Of a stretch of 32,546 nucleotides of DNA, positions 17,750 through 26,366 are shown one piece after another. Every line of letters begins with the position of its first letter. Position 1 is the stretch's first letter. The stretch lies in assembly GCA_034189185.1 (NCBI GenBank), contig JAXHVM010000004.1, forward strand, positions 1-32,546, read 5' to 3'. This DNA is from Deferribacterota bacterium (GTDB lineage: Bacteria > Chrysiogenota > Deferribacteres > Deferribacterales > UBA228). The position numbers and the translations under genes were made by a program. Under the pieces are notes generated by a model that searched no databases, was not told where the DNA came from, and worked only from the letters and a program-made list of their open reading frames with translations.

Positions 17750-18341
17750 CTATATAATCTTTATTACACTACTTATTTCATGTTATCATAATAATACATC
17801 CTTCCTGAAAAGAGATTATAATAATTTAGATAATAGCGGAATAAGACCAAAGGTATTATCCTTAAATAAACCTATATGTAGTTATAGAAAAAAGGCAAAG
17901 GTTATATTGAAAAATAATGTGGTTAATGAAGAGTTCAATGCTATCATCGTAAATAATTGCAGAAATATAACACTTAATATCTTAGGGCTCTTTAATAGGA
18001 CTGCCATGACTATTAAGGTTGTAGATGATAGGATATTTGTTGAAGGGGATAAAGATCTAGAAAAGGCTTTGGGCACACTTATTGATGATAAACATATAAG
18101 AGAGATTGTAAAGATATTCACAATTCCAATGTTGTTGCCAGATGAAAGTTATAGATTAATAAATTTGGGTGATAATTATCTTTTTAGTAAAAATAATGAG
18201 AAAATTTATGTTAATAATAACTATCTAATTTACATGATAGAATTAGATGAAGGCTACATTCATTATAATTATAATAACAACATCTTAGATAGAATAGTTT
18301 ATAAAAATAATGAAATATTTTTAACCGTTGATTTTATATAG
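17712..18341 (+). CDS. Small lipoprotein of unknown function, possibly LolB-like
   Basis: A 209-residue protein with a signal peptide ending in LLISC (Cys24), so probably a lipoprotein. The body is predicted mostly beta-strand, with repeated turns such as NNVVNEEFNAIIV and RTAMTIKVVDDRIFVEG. That pattern and its place between a TPR lipoprotein and ispE recall the outer-membrane lipoprotein receptor LolB or the related DUF4292 group, but I cannot show homology by eye. The GTG start used here overlaps the TPR gene by 38 bases, with AAGG 9 bases upstream; ATG codons at 17715 and 17727 are alternatives. The LolC/E-type gene at the end of the window makes a Lol link attractive. Confidence 0.6.
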   Translation: MMKQLMRLLTKNSYIIFITLLISCYHNNTSFLKRDYNNLDNSGIRPKVLSLNKPICSYRKKAKVILKNNVVNEEFNAIIVNNCRNITLNILGLFNRTAMTIKVVDDRIFVEGDKDLEKALGTLIDDKHIREIVKIFTIPMLLPDESYRLINLGDNYLFSKNNEKIYVNNNYLIYMIELDEGYIHYNYNNNILDRIVYKNNEIFLTVDFI

Positions 18342-18343
18342 TT

Positions 18344-19162
18344 ATGTATAAAGCTTTTAGTTATGCTAAGATTAATCTATTTTTGCATATTTTATCAAAA
18401 AGAGATGATGGTTATCACAATATAAATTCACTTTTTACAAGGGTTTCGCTTTGTGATTATATATCTGTAGAAAAAGCAGATGCCTTTATAATAAAATCAA
18501 ATATAAAATCATTAGAAGATAAAAATAATTTAATATATAAAGTATATGCTAAATTAAAAAAAATTTATTCTATCCCCCCGATAGAGGTTAATTTGTATAA
18601 AAATATACCCCTTGGTAGTGGGTTGGGTGGAGGCAGTAGTAATGCTGCAGTTTTTTTAAATATTTTAGATCTGTGGTTTGATCTAGGCTTAACTATAAAT
18701 GATAAGAAGGAAATATTAAGTGATATCAGTAGCGATGCTATATATTTTTTATATAAGGGTTCAAGGATAATCTCTGGCAAGGGTGAGAATGTCTCTAGAA
18801 ATATCTTGTTACCTAAGTTTAATATACTGCTTATAAAACCACCCTTTGATATCTCTACAAGGGATATATATAATAGTGGGCTTATTCAATATAGTAATAA
18901 TAAAGAATTTAAAATAAATTACTATTTAGATTTAATAGGTTTAATGTATAATGATTTGGAAAGACCTATATTTGATAGATACCCATTATTAAAAAATTTA
19001 AAGGATATGTTAATAAATTGTGGAGCTGACAATGCGTTAGTTACTGGGAGTGGTTCTTGTGTTTACGGAATTTTTTCCTCTAAATATTATTTAAATAGGG
19101 GGTATAGATTAATGAAAAACAAATTTAGAGAGTGCAATTTTTATAGATTAATAAATATTTAA
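18344..19162 (+). CDS. ispE: 4-diphosphocytidyl-2-C-methyl-D-erythritol kinase
   Basis: GHMP-family kinase of the MEP (non-mevalonate) isoprenoid pathway. The 272 residues include the N-terminal YAKINLFLHIL with the catalytic Lys, the DDGYHNINSLF substrate segment, the ATP loop PLGSGLGGGSSNAA and a C-terminal VTGSGSCVYGIF. The segment with the catalytic Asp, usually GADVP, reads SSDAI: the Asp is kept but its neighbours have changed. No clear ribosome site precedes the ATG, which lies two bases after the upstream stop, so translation may depend on coupling. The ispE-prs order is widespread. Confidence 0.94.
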   Translation: MYKAFSYAKINLFLHILSKRDDGYHNINSLFTRVSLCDYISVEKADAFIIKSNIKSLEDKNNLIYKVYAKLKKIYSIPPIEVNLYKNIPLGSGLGGGSSNAAVFLNILDLWFDLGLTINDKKEILSDISSDAIYFLYKGSRIISGKGENVSRNILLPKFNILLIKPPFDISTRDIYNSGLIQYSNNKEFKINYYLDLIGLMYNDLERPIFDRYPLLKNLKDMLINCGADNALVTGSGSCVYGIFSSKYYLNRGYRLMKNKFRECNFYRLINI

Positions 19163-19174
19163 AAGGGGTTGTCT

Positions 19175-20143
19175 ATGTCAGTTAATATGGAATTTTTAAT
19201 ATTTAGCGGAAATTCAAATCTAACATTGTCTAGAAGTATTGTCCAAATTTTAGGTTTAAGACTTGGTGATGCCACAGTTGGCAAATTTAGTGATGGTGAG
19301 ATCTATGCTAAAATAAATGAATCAGTAAGGGGTCGTGATGTTTTTCTTATTCAATCAACAAATAATCCAGCAGAGGCCCATCTAATGGAAATGATGATTA
19401 TGATAGATGCCTTAAGAAGGGCATCGGCTAATTCAATCACAGGTGTTATGCCTTATTTTGGATATGCCAGGCAAGATAGAACAGTAGAGCCTAGAATGGC
19501 AATTAGTGCAAAATTAGTTGCAAACTTATTAACCAAGGCAGGATTAGACAGGCTATTAACTATGGATTTACACGCAGGTCAAATTCAAGGTTTTTTTGAT
19601 ATACCCGTTGATAACCTATATGCCACACCAATTATAACTGAGTATTTGATCTCTAAGAAAAAATGTGGGAGTAATTATGTTGTTTTATCCCCTGATTCAG
19701 GGGGGGTGACAAGGGCTAGAGCATATGCAAAAAAATTGAATACTACGCTTGCTATTATTGACAAAAGAAGGACAGGGCCTAATACTGCAAGAGCAATGAA
19801 TGTTATTGGGGATGTTAAAGATAAAAATATAATAATTATTGATGATATTGTTGATACTGCTGGTACATTAGCTGAAGCAGCAAGCGCTGTAAAAAGGCAA
19901 GGTGCTAAGTCTGTTATAGCTGCAGCCACTCATGGGGTTTTAAGTGGTCCTTCTATTGAGAGGATATTAAATAGTGATATTGAAGAATTAGTAATTACTA
20001 ATACGATAGAGGCCTCAAAAGAGAAATTGCAGATTCCTAAGATTGTTGTATTGCCAATAGATAAAATATGTGCAGAGGCCATAATTAGGCTTCATAAAAA
20101 AGAGAGTATAACCTCGTTATTTTATGATAGTGATAATGATTAA
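19175..20143 (+). CDS. prs: Ribose-phosphate pyrophosphokinase (PRPP synthetase)
   Basis: Makes PRPP from ribose 5-phosphate and ATP for purine, pyrimidine, NAD, His and Trp synthesis. About 322 residues. Seen: FSDGEIYAKINESVRGRDVF, PYFGYARQDR with the ATP-contacting residues, DLHAGQIQGFFDIPVDN and the PRPP-binding loop IIIDDIVDTAGTL. A TTG at 19169 is in frame but lies directly against AAGGGG (19163-19168), which is at ideal distance from the ATG at 19175; the ATG is therefore chosen. It sits between ispE and pth with gaps of 12 and 5 bases. Confidence 0.96.
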   Translation: MSVNMEFLIFSGNSNLTLSRSIVQILGLRLGDATVGKFSDGEIYAKINESVRGRDVFLIQSTNNPAEAHLMEMMIMIDALRRASANSITGVMPYFGYARQDRTVEPRMAISAKLVANLLTKAGLDRLLTMDLHAGQIQGFFDIPVDNLYATPIITEYLISKKKCGSNYVVLSPDSGGVTRARAYAKKLNTTLAIIDKRRTGPNTARAMNVIGDVKDKNIIIIDDIVDTAGTLAEAASAVKRQGAKSVIAAATHGVLSGPSIERILNSDIEELVITNTIEASKEKLQIPKIVVLPIDKICAEAIIRLHKKESITSLFYDSDND

Positions 20144-20148
20144 TTCCA

Positions 20149-20727
20149 ATGGATTATTTCATAACCGGTTTAGGTAACAAGGGTGAAAAATATAGATATA
20201 CTAGACATAATATTGGAAGGCTTGTATTAGAGCTATTATTGAAAGAATTAAAGATATATCGCCTATCTAGAGAACATTTTTTTTATACATATTTATTTGG
20301 GCATAAAATATATTTGTATATACCAGATTGTTATATGAATGAGAGCGGGGTTTACATTAAGAGAGTGTTCTCTCATTTAGATGTATCAGTAGATAATATG
20401 TTAGTTATTCATGATGATAAGGATATACCTTTTGGCTATATTAAGTTTATTAAAAATGGTTCTTCAGGTGGACATAGGGGTGTGCAATCAGTTATAGATA
20501 ACATTGGAAATAATTTTATTAGACTAAAATGTGGTATTGCATCCCGGCATATTTATGATACAGCTGATTTTGTTTTAAGTAGTTTTACACAAGAGGAAAG
20601 AAATGATCTTAAATCTTATTTAGAATTTATTATAAAGGCAACCTTTTCATTTATAAAAGATGGTTTATCAAAGAGTATGAGCATTTATAATAAAAAATAT
20701 TTTAAAGACTTTCATGGAAATAGCTAG
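20149..20727 (+). CDS. pth: Peptidyl-tRNA hydrolase
   Basis: Releases tRNA from prematurely dropped peptidyl-tRNAs. The 192-residue protein shows GLGNKGEKYRYTRHNIG with the catalytic His of RHN, YMNESG (substrate Asn), VIHDDKDIPFG with the catalytic Asp, and GGHRGVQSVI where many homologues have GGHNGLKS. The length is normal. No clear ribosome site lies before the ATG, five bases after prs. In many bacteria rplY (L25/Ctc) lies between prs and pth; here it is absent. The end overlaps the next membrane-protein gene by 14 bases. Confidence 0.94.
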   Translation: MDYFITGLGNKGEKYRYTRHNIGRLVLELLLKELKIYRLSREHFFYTYLFGHKIYLYIPDCYMNESGVYIKRVFSHLDVSVDNMLVIHDDKDIPFGYIKFIKNGSSGGHRGVQSVIDNIGNNFIRLKCGIASRHIYDTADFVLSSFTQEERNDLKSYLEFIIKATFSFIKDGLSKSMSIYNKKYFKDFHGNS

Positions 20728-22459
20728 TATAGAGCTAGAATATGCGCTTTATATTTCAATATCAATTTTATTAATTATTCTTATATATTACTTTTCATTA
20801 AAAGAGTTATATCGTTTTGACACCTTTAGTGCGGTTGCTAGGTTAACAAAAAACAATATAGAGTATTTTTCGAAACCTTTATATTTAGTATTAATATTTA
20901 TAACAATAGTATCCTTTATTATCTTAATTATTATTTTAAAATTTAATATAAATATCATTCTTTCTTTTACGATAGGGGTCTTTACAACTCTTTTTATTCC
21001 ACTGTTTAGCCAAAGGACAATGTATTGTTATCTACTAAGGACAATTTATGGCAGTAATAATTATCCAAAGGCCTACCTTACACCAATCTTTCTTACTTTG
21101 TCATATATATTAATAGCACCATCTGTAATTTTTCTGTTGTGTTTTTATCTGTTTAAACAGGAAAAAGCTAATTCTTTAGAATATTTTTTATATGGCTCTC
21201 TATTTGTTAGTTTTTTATTTATTATAGGTAGTGCTCTATTTTGTTGCTTCCTTGCAAAGTATATAAAAAAAAATATTTCATTTAAGCTAAATATAGAATT
21301 TACTAAGAAGTTAATTTACAGTTCTTATGGAGTACTTTTAGAGTTTTTTTCCTCTTTTACTGTAATTTTAGCGTGTGCAACTATTTTGGGTATTTTTGTT
21401 CCCACAAGAAATATAATAAATTTGAGTAATATTGAAAATATAGATATTACCACTTTCTTCCCCATTGGTATAGTAATTATTATGGCTGTGTTTTATGTAA
21501 TATATGTGTTACTTTTTTCTATTGGAAGAAAAGTTTATCATAATGATATAATTCATTTTTATTTAATATGTTTACCTTTGTTTCTCCTTGCTTCTATATT
21601 ATTTATATTACTTAATTATATTAGTATAAAAATATTTATACCTATTTTATGTGGTGCTTTATTTAATTTTTTATTATATATTTATTATAAATTTTATTTT
21701 AAAGATAAAAATATAGATTTTTTTTATATTATTACTTTATTTTCTTTTTTTATTGGTATAGCCCTTTATTTTAGCGGATTATACGGCTTTATAATATTTG
21801 GCACTGTCTTTGCCCTTTTTAATTTAGTGTTTATTATGAAGTATTTTCTAATAACGATTGATGAATGCCTTAATAGCGGATCTTATTTATTACCAAGTGA
21901 CAATCTTTATAGATTTTATACTAAAGAAGAAAGATATAATACTTTAACAATATTAAGATTGTTACTACTTTTACAGGGTTTAATGGCAAATCTGTCAATA
22001 CTTTTTTTGATTCAATCTAAATATAATTTATCTTTAATAATCGGTAATATGTTATTTATTCCAATTTTATTTTTAATATTAGCTCTAATCTTTTTATTAT
22101 TTAATGTAGATTATAATAGAGTGCTAAAACCTAAAAATGTTGATCATCTAGATTTGCAAAAACACAATGCTAGCCTATTATTTCAAAAGTATGTAGAGCT
22201 TGTTAGTAAAAAAATAATTTTAATTCTATTTTTAATTCTATTAATAAGCGCAATTATTGTGTTTCTTACTGTTTTTTTTATGACTTTGACAGCTTTTGTA
22301 ATATATTTTATTATAACTATTATTGGTTTTTTCTTTGCAATATTTTCCAAAAAAGAGATAATTTATATTGTTACATCTAATAATATATCTAGGGTTTTAT
22401 TAATTTTAAGTTTTATTATGTATCAAATTATATTTACTATAGGCAAGACATTAAACTAG
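20714..22459 (+). CDS. Polytopic membrane protein, apparent catalytically dead paralogue of membrane pyrophosphatase
   Basis: A 581-residue, extremely hydrophobic protein with about 14-16 membrane helices. By eye it aligns collinearly with HppA encoded just downstream. Residues 44-113 match HppA 41-110 without a gap (shared Leu, Phe, FIIL, Phe-x-x-Gly, Arg-Thr and Gly positions). Residues 303-330 (ISIKIFIPILCGALFNFL...) match 319-346 with about 9 of 28 identities. SGLYG (354-358) matches AGLYG (394-398), and residues 441-460 match 492-511. The catalytic blocks of HppA ([53 protein letters not shown]) have no acidic counterpart here, and the loops bearing them are shortened. The frame is intact, so it is not an obvious pseudogene. 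It is coupled to pth and has a weak ribosome site. Function unknown; a regulatory or structural partner of HppA is inference. Confidence 0.7.
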   Translation: MEIASIELEYALYISISILLIILIYYFSLKELYRFDTFSAVARLTKNNIEYFSKPLYLVLIFITIVSFIILIIILKFNINIILSFTIGVFTTLFIPLFSQRTMYCYLLRTIYGSNNYPKAYLTPIFLTLSYILIAPSVIFLLCFYLFKQEKANSLEYFLYGSLFVSFLFIIGSALFCCFLAKYIKKNISFKLNIEFTKKLIYSSYGVLLEFFSSFTVILACATILGIFVPTRNIINLSNIENIDITTFFPIGIVIIMAVFYVIYVLLFSIGRKVYHNDIIHFYLICLPLFLLASILFILLNYISIKIFIPILCGALFNFLLYIYYKFYFKDKNIDFFYIITLFSFFIGIALYFSGLYGFIIFGTVFALFNLVFIMKYFLITIDECLNSGSYLLPSDNLYRFYTKEERYNTLTILRLLLLLQGLMANLSILFLIQSKYNLSLIIGNMLFIPILFLILALIFLLFNVDYNRVLKPKNVDHLDLQKHNASLLFQKYVELVSKKIILILFLILLISAIIVFLTVFFMTLTAFVIYFIITIIGFFFAIFSKKEIIYIVTSNNISRVLLILSFIMYQIIFTIGKTLN

Positions 22460-22474
22460 ATATAATTTCATATA

Positions 22475-22510
22475 TTGAAAATTTAAAATATTTATATTAT
22501 AGTAATTACT
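22475..22510 (+). promoter_or_regulatory. hppA: Promoter of hppA with adjoining 10-base palindrome
   Basis: TTGAAA (22475-22480), 17 bases, then TATAGT (22498-22503): five of six consensus bases in each box at ideal spacing. A perfect palindrome AGTAATTACT (22501-22510) overlaps the -10 box and the expected start site and could be a regulator site. AAGGGGG (22523-22529) is the strong ribosome site of hppA. This suggests hppA and the genes after it can be expressed apart from the upstream series. Confidence 0.5.
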
Positions 22511-22538
22511 CTAAAAATATATAAGGGGGTTAAAATAT

Positions 22539-24551
22539 ATGGATTTAAGGATTCTAGTACCTATTACTGGTGTTCTAGGTTTAATCATTGCTTTTTTGCT
22601 CTATAGTTTTATTAAAAAACAACCTGTAGGCAATAAGAAAATGGAAGAAATCTCAAAGCTTATAAATGAAGGTGTTATAGCCTTTTTATTGAGAGAATAT
22701 CGCATACTATTCATATTTATAGTTATAGTGTTTATTATATTATGTTTAACCCCATCCCTTGGTTATAAAACTGCCATAGCATTTATAACAGGTGCTACTT
22801 GTTCAGGATTAGCTGGTTTTTTCGGCATGAAAGCTGCAACAAAAGCAAATGTACGCACTGCCGAAGGGGCAAGATCTAAAGGACAAGGTGCTGCCTTGGT
22901 TATATCATATACTGGTGGTTCTGTTATGGGTTTATCAGTTGCAAGCCTTGGGTTGTTAGGTGCTGGGATTATATACCTCTTTTTTGGGGATATTGAAAAT
23001 GCAAAATATATCAATGGCTTTGCAATGGGGGCTTCTTCAATAGCGCTCTTTGCAAGGGTAGGTGGTGGAATTTATACAAAAGCGGCAGATGTAGGTGCTG
23101 ATTTAGTTGGCAAGGTTGAAGCTGGAATTCCAGAGGATGACCCAAGAAATCCAGGGGTTATAGCTGATAATGTTGGTGATAATGTAGGCGATATTGCTGG
23201 TATGGGGGCAGATATATTTGAATCTTATGTAGGTTCTATTATTGCAACAATTGCAATTGCCTCAACTGCAAGTAATACCTTGTTAACTAATTTGGGGGGG
23301 CTTCATTTGCGTACCACCCTTATGTTTTTGCCATTATTACTTGTTGTCGTTGGCCTTTTCGCATCCCTTGTGGGGGTTTTCTCAATTTTTGTTTTAAAGA
23401 ATAGAAATCCCCAACTAGCTCTTAGGTATTCAACATTTGTAGGAGCTATACTTTTCTTGTTTGGCGCATTAATTGTTATAAAATTATATAGTATTAGTAT
23501 TGGAGTTTTCTATTCCATACTAATAGGTACTATTGCTGGTATTCTCGTGGGATTAATAACTGAGTACTATACCTCAGCAAAGCCAATAATGAAAATTGCC
23601 AATGCCTCAAAAACTGGTCCTGCAACAAATATTATACAAGGCTTTGCAGTGGGTTTAGAATCTACAGTTTTACCTGTAATAGTTATTTGCATAGCCATAC
23701 TTATTGCAAATAGTCAAGCAGGTCTTTATGGTATAGGTATAGCAGCTGTTGGGATGCTTGCAACTGTTGGGGTAACCATGACAGTTGATGCCTATGGGCC
23801 AATAGCTGATAATGCAGGGGGCATTTCAGAGATGGCAGCCCTCGGAAAGGATGTAAGAAATATAACAGATAGTTTAGATGCTCTTGGCAATACTACTGCA
23901 GCTATCGGGAAAGGATTTGCTATCAGTTCAGCTGCTCTTACTGCCTTAGCCCTTTTTGCAGCTTATAGTAGTAGTGCTGATATAAAGGTTGTGGATCTTA
24001 CACAAACAAGGGTTGTTGTAGGTATGTTTATTGGGGGCTTTTTACCACTACTTATATCAGCACTAACGATGACTTCTGTTGGAAAAGCAGCAGGTAAAAT
24101 GGTAGAAGAGATTAGGAGGCAGTTTAGAGAAATACCAGGTTTATTAGAAGGCAAGCCTGGTGTTAAGCCTGATCCAAAAACCTGTGTTGATATTTCTACG
24201 AAGGCAGCATTAAAAGAGATGGTTTTGCCTGGGTTGATTGCAATTATTGCACCAATTATTGTTGGTTTTGGTATTGGTAAAGATGCATTAGGGGGCATGT
24301 TAGCAGGGGCAGTTGTAACAGGTGTATTAATGGCTCTTCTTATGGCTAATGCAGGTGGTGCATGGGATAATGCAAAAAAGGCAATTGAAAATGGCAGTGT
24401 TAAAGGAGAAGCTAAGGGTAGCGAGGCTCATAAGGCTGCTGTTGTAGGCGATACTGTGGGCGATCCCTTTAAGGATACAAGTGGACCATCCTTAAATATA
24501 CTAATAAAGTTAATGAGTATAATTTCACTAATAATTGCTCCAATTTTATAG
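22539..24551 (+). CDS. hppA: Membrane-bound ion-translocating pyrophosphatase, K+-dependent type
   Basis: Couples hydrolysis of cytosolic pyrophosphate to pumping of Na+ or H+ across the inner membrane. The 670-residue protein has about 16 helices and all catalytic blocks: [13 protein letters not shown] (184-196), [17 protein letters not shown] (209-218), [12 protein letters not shown] (417-428) and [13 protein letters not shown] (638-649). GNTTAA at 450-455 has Ala where K+-independent enzymes have Lys, predicting K+ dependence. [10 protein letters not shown] has Glu228 at the position found in Na+-pumping enzymes, so Na+ transport is likely, though some K+-dependent proton pumps share it. 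It has its own promoter and a strong ribosome site. The gene upstream is a divergent, motif-less homologue. Confidence 0.96.
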   Translation: MDLRILVPITGVLGLIIAFLLYSFIKKQPVGNKKMEEISKLINEGVIAFLLREYRILFIFIVIVFIILCLTPSLGYKTAIAFITGATCSGLAGFFGMKAATKANVRTAEGARSKGQGAALVISYTGGSVMGLSVASLGLLGAGIIYLFFGDIENAKYINGFAMGASSIALFARVGGGIYTKAADVGADLVGKVEAGIPEDDPRNPGVIADNVGDNVGDIAGMGADIFESYVGSIIATIAIASTASNTLLTNLGGLHLRTTLMFLPLLLVVVGLFASLVGVFSIFVLKNRNPQLALRYSTFVGAILFLFGALIVIKLYSISIGVFYSILIGTIAGILVGLITEYYTSAKPIMKIANASKTGPATNIIQGFAVGLESTVLPVIVICIAILIANSQAGLYGIGIAAVGMLATVGVTMTVDAYGPIADNAGGISEMAALGKDVRNITDSLDALGNTTAAIGKGFAISSAALTALALFAAYSSSADIKVVDLTQTRVVVGMFIGGFLPLLISALTMTSVGKAAGKMVEEIRRQFREIPGLLEGKPGVKPDPKTCVDISTKAALKEMVLPGLIAIIAPIIVGFGIGKDALGGMLAGAVVTGVLMALLMANAGGAWDNAKKAIENGSVKGEAKGSEAHKAAVVGDTVGDPFKDTSGPSLNILIKLMSIISLIIAPIL

Positions 24552-24556
24552 ATTTA

Positions 24557-25645
24557 ATGAATTTAAAGGTGGGTATTGTTGGTTTGCCAAATGTTGGCAA
24601 ATCAACACTCTTTAACGCTCTTTCACATGGACAAGCAAAGGAAGGGAATTTTCCTTTTACAACTATTGATCCAAATATTGCAGTGGTAAATGTTCCAGAT
24701 GAAAGGTTGTATAAAATTGGGGAATCTTCTAGCTCTAAAGTTATAACACCTACTACTATCCAGTTTGTTGATATAGCGGGTTTAGTAAAGGGTGCAAGTA
24801 AAGGCGAAGGCCTAGGCAATAGGTTTTTAGCAAATATTAGAAATGTTGATCTAATTGCTTTTGTTATAAGATGTTTTGAGGATAAGAGCGTTACCTATGT
24901 TACAGATAATATAAACCCAATTAGTGACATAGAGATATTAAAAACAGAGTTAATACTCTCAGATCTAGAGATCCTTGATAGGGTAAGAGAGAAGATTAGT
25001 AAACTTTATAAAACAGGTGACAAGAAGGTTAAAGAAAAGTTAGATGTTGTAGAGTATGCAACTGAACAACTTTCAAAAGGAAAATGGCTAGGCAATATTT
25101 TAAGTGTAGAGAAAAAAGGCTTAATAAAAGAGTATAACCTTTTAACAGTTAAACCCTATATATATATTGCCAATGTTGATGAGGATGCCTTGGCAAATGA
25201 TAATAAATATGTCAAATCATTAAAAGAAAGCTTAGTTGAAGATGAAGAGCTTATAAAGATTTGTTGTAAACTTGAAAGGGAATTATCTGAGTTAAGTGAT
25301 AGTGAGAAAAAAGAATTTTTAAATAGTTATAATATGATTGAGCCTGTAATAAATATCTTAATTAGAAGGTGTTATAATAAACTAAATCTTATAACCTTTT
25401 ATACAGCTGGCGAGAAAGAGGCTAGAGCGTGGACAGTAATAAGGGGTACAAAGGCAGTTGATGCAGCTGGTATTATACATAATGATATTAAAAGAGGCTT
25501 TATTAGGGCTGAGGTTGTTGATTATGATACATTTATGACTTTTAAGAATTGGTCAAGATTGATGAAGGAAGGAAAAGTGAGATTAGAGGGGAAGGACTAT
25601 ATTATAAAAGATGGGGACATCTTATATTTTAGGTTTAATATATAG
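24557..25645 (+). CDS. ychF: YchF/OLA1-family ribosome-associated ATPase
   Basis: Obg-related P-loop protein that binds ribosomes and hydrolyses ATP more readily than GTP. At 362 residues it shows GIVGLPNVGKSTLFNAL, switch motifs FPFTTIDPN and DIAGLVKGASKGEGLGN, and NVDE in place of NKxD, the change associated with ATP preference in this family. A coiled-coil insertion (about 115-200) is followed by a C-terminal TGS domain with FYTAGEKEARAWTV and AAGIIHNDIKRGFIRAEV. The ATG lies five bases after hppA with no clear ribosome site. The order pth then ychF is common; here two pyrophosphatase-family genes intervene. Confidence 0.96.
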   Translation: MNLKVGIVGLPNVGKSTLFNALSHGQAKEGNFPFTTIDPNIAVVNVPDERLYKIGESSSSKVITPTTIQFVDIAGLVKGASKGEGLGNRFLANIRNVDLIAFVIRCFEDKSVTYVTDNINPISDIEILKTELILSDLEILDRVREKISKLYKTGDKKVKEKLDVVEYATEQLSKGKWLGNILSVEKKGLIKEYNLLTVKPYIYIANVDEDALANDNKYVKSLKESLVEDEELIKICCKLERELSELSDSEKKEFLNSYNMIEPVINILIRRCYNKLNLITFYTAGEKEARAWTVIRGTKAVDAAGIIHNDIKRGFIRAEVVDYDTFMTFKNWSRLMKEGKVRLEGKDYIIKDGDILYFRFNI

Positions 25646-26366
25646 ATTAATTTTTACACTATTAATCTTTTATACCTTCTTGTTTGCTAATGATTATATA
25701 GAGAGACTGGGTGTAGTTAAGGGGGGTACATTTATACTGTTAAAGCCTAATAAAGATGCAAAAAAGCTTGTTAGGCTATATGACGGACAGACTGTTATTA
25801 TTGCTGGTGAAGAAAATAATTATTATAAGGTAAAGATAAATAATTATAGATATGGTTTTGTCCAAAAAAAGTATATTACTTTTAAAAATGTTTTAAAAGA
25901 CAGTGGGACAATATATGAAGAAAAGAAGGTTGTAAGCAATATAAAAACAATATTGACAAAATTTAATAAAAAATTATCAGATGCTGAATATTTTAAAACT
26001 TTAGGGGTTATACCACAGTTCTTATTTCATGATTATAAGCTAAATGGGACTAATTTTAATTTAGAATTAATCTACAAATGTAAAAAAATTGATAACACTT
26101 TACATAATAAGATAGGTAATGATAAATATAAATTAAATAAAATAGTTGATAAATTAATTTATTTATTATTTTATAATATGCAATTAATACAAAATGATAT
26201 GTATGAGATAAGAATTTTAACTAATAAGGATGGTTCTCTTAAACCATATGTAGCGTATAGGTTAAAACCAAACTATGAGAGAGATATGAGTGTTTTACAA
26301 GAAGATTTATCAAGATTTGTGGATATGTATACAAACATTAAAGAACCTTTTAAGGAGTGTCCATAA
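25611..26366 (+). CDS. Secreted or anchored SH3-like-domain protein of unknown function
   Basis: The 251-residue protein has an N-terminal hydrophobic signal (about residues 6-25, then FANDY) and, at about 30-95, a segment resembling a bacterial SH3 domain: GVVKGGTFILLKPNKDAKKL, then DGQTVIIAG and YKVKINNYRYGFVQKKYI. The remaining 150 residues are Lys/Asn/Tyr-rich and not recognised. The only ATG overlaps ychF by 35 bases and lacks a good ribosome site, so the start is uncertain. moaC begins on its stop codon (TAATG). A periplasmic or cell-wall-related role is likely from the SH3 part; nothing ties it to molybdopterin synthesis beyond position. Confidence 0.6.
   Translation: MGTSYILGLIYRLIFTLLIFYTFLFANDYIERLGVVKGGTFILLKPNKDAKKLVRLYDGQTVIIAGEENNYYKVKINNYRYGFVQKKYITFKNVLKDSGTIYEEKKVVSNIKTILTKFNKKLSDAEYFKTLGVIPQFLFHDYKLNGTNFNLELIYKCKKIDNTLHNKIGNDKYKLNKIVDKLIYLLFYNMQLIQNDMYEIRILTNKDGSLKPYVAYRLKPNYERDMSVLQEDLSRFVDMYTNIKEPFKECP

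Noticed and set aside
19169-19171. TTG as prs start
   Set aside because: It directly abuts the AAGGGG site, leaving no spacing; the ATG at 19175 has a six-base spacing.
20714-22459. Pyrophosphatase pseudogene
   Set aside because: The frame runs 581 codons without a stop and the membrane-helix pattern is kept along the whole length, so a retained protein without catalysis fits better than decay.
26357-26359. GTG as moaC start
   Set aside because: It overlaps AAGGAG, which is correctly spaced for the ATG at 26366.
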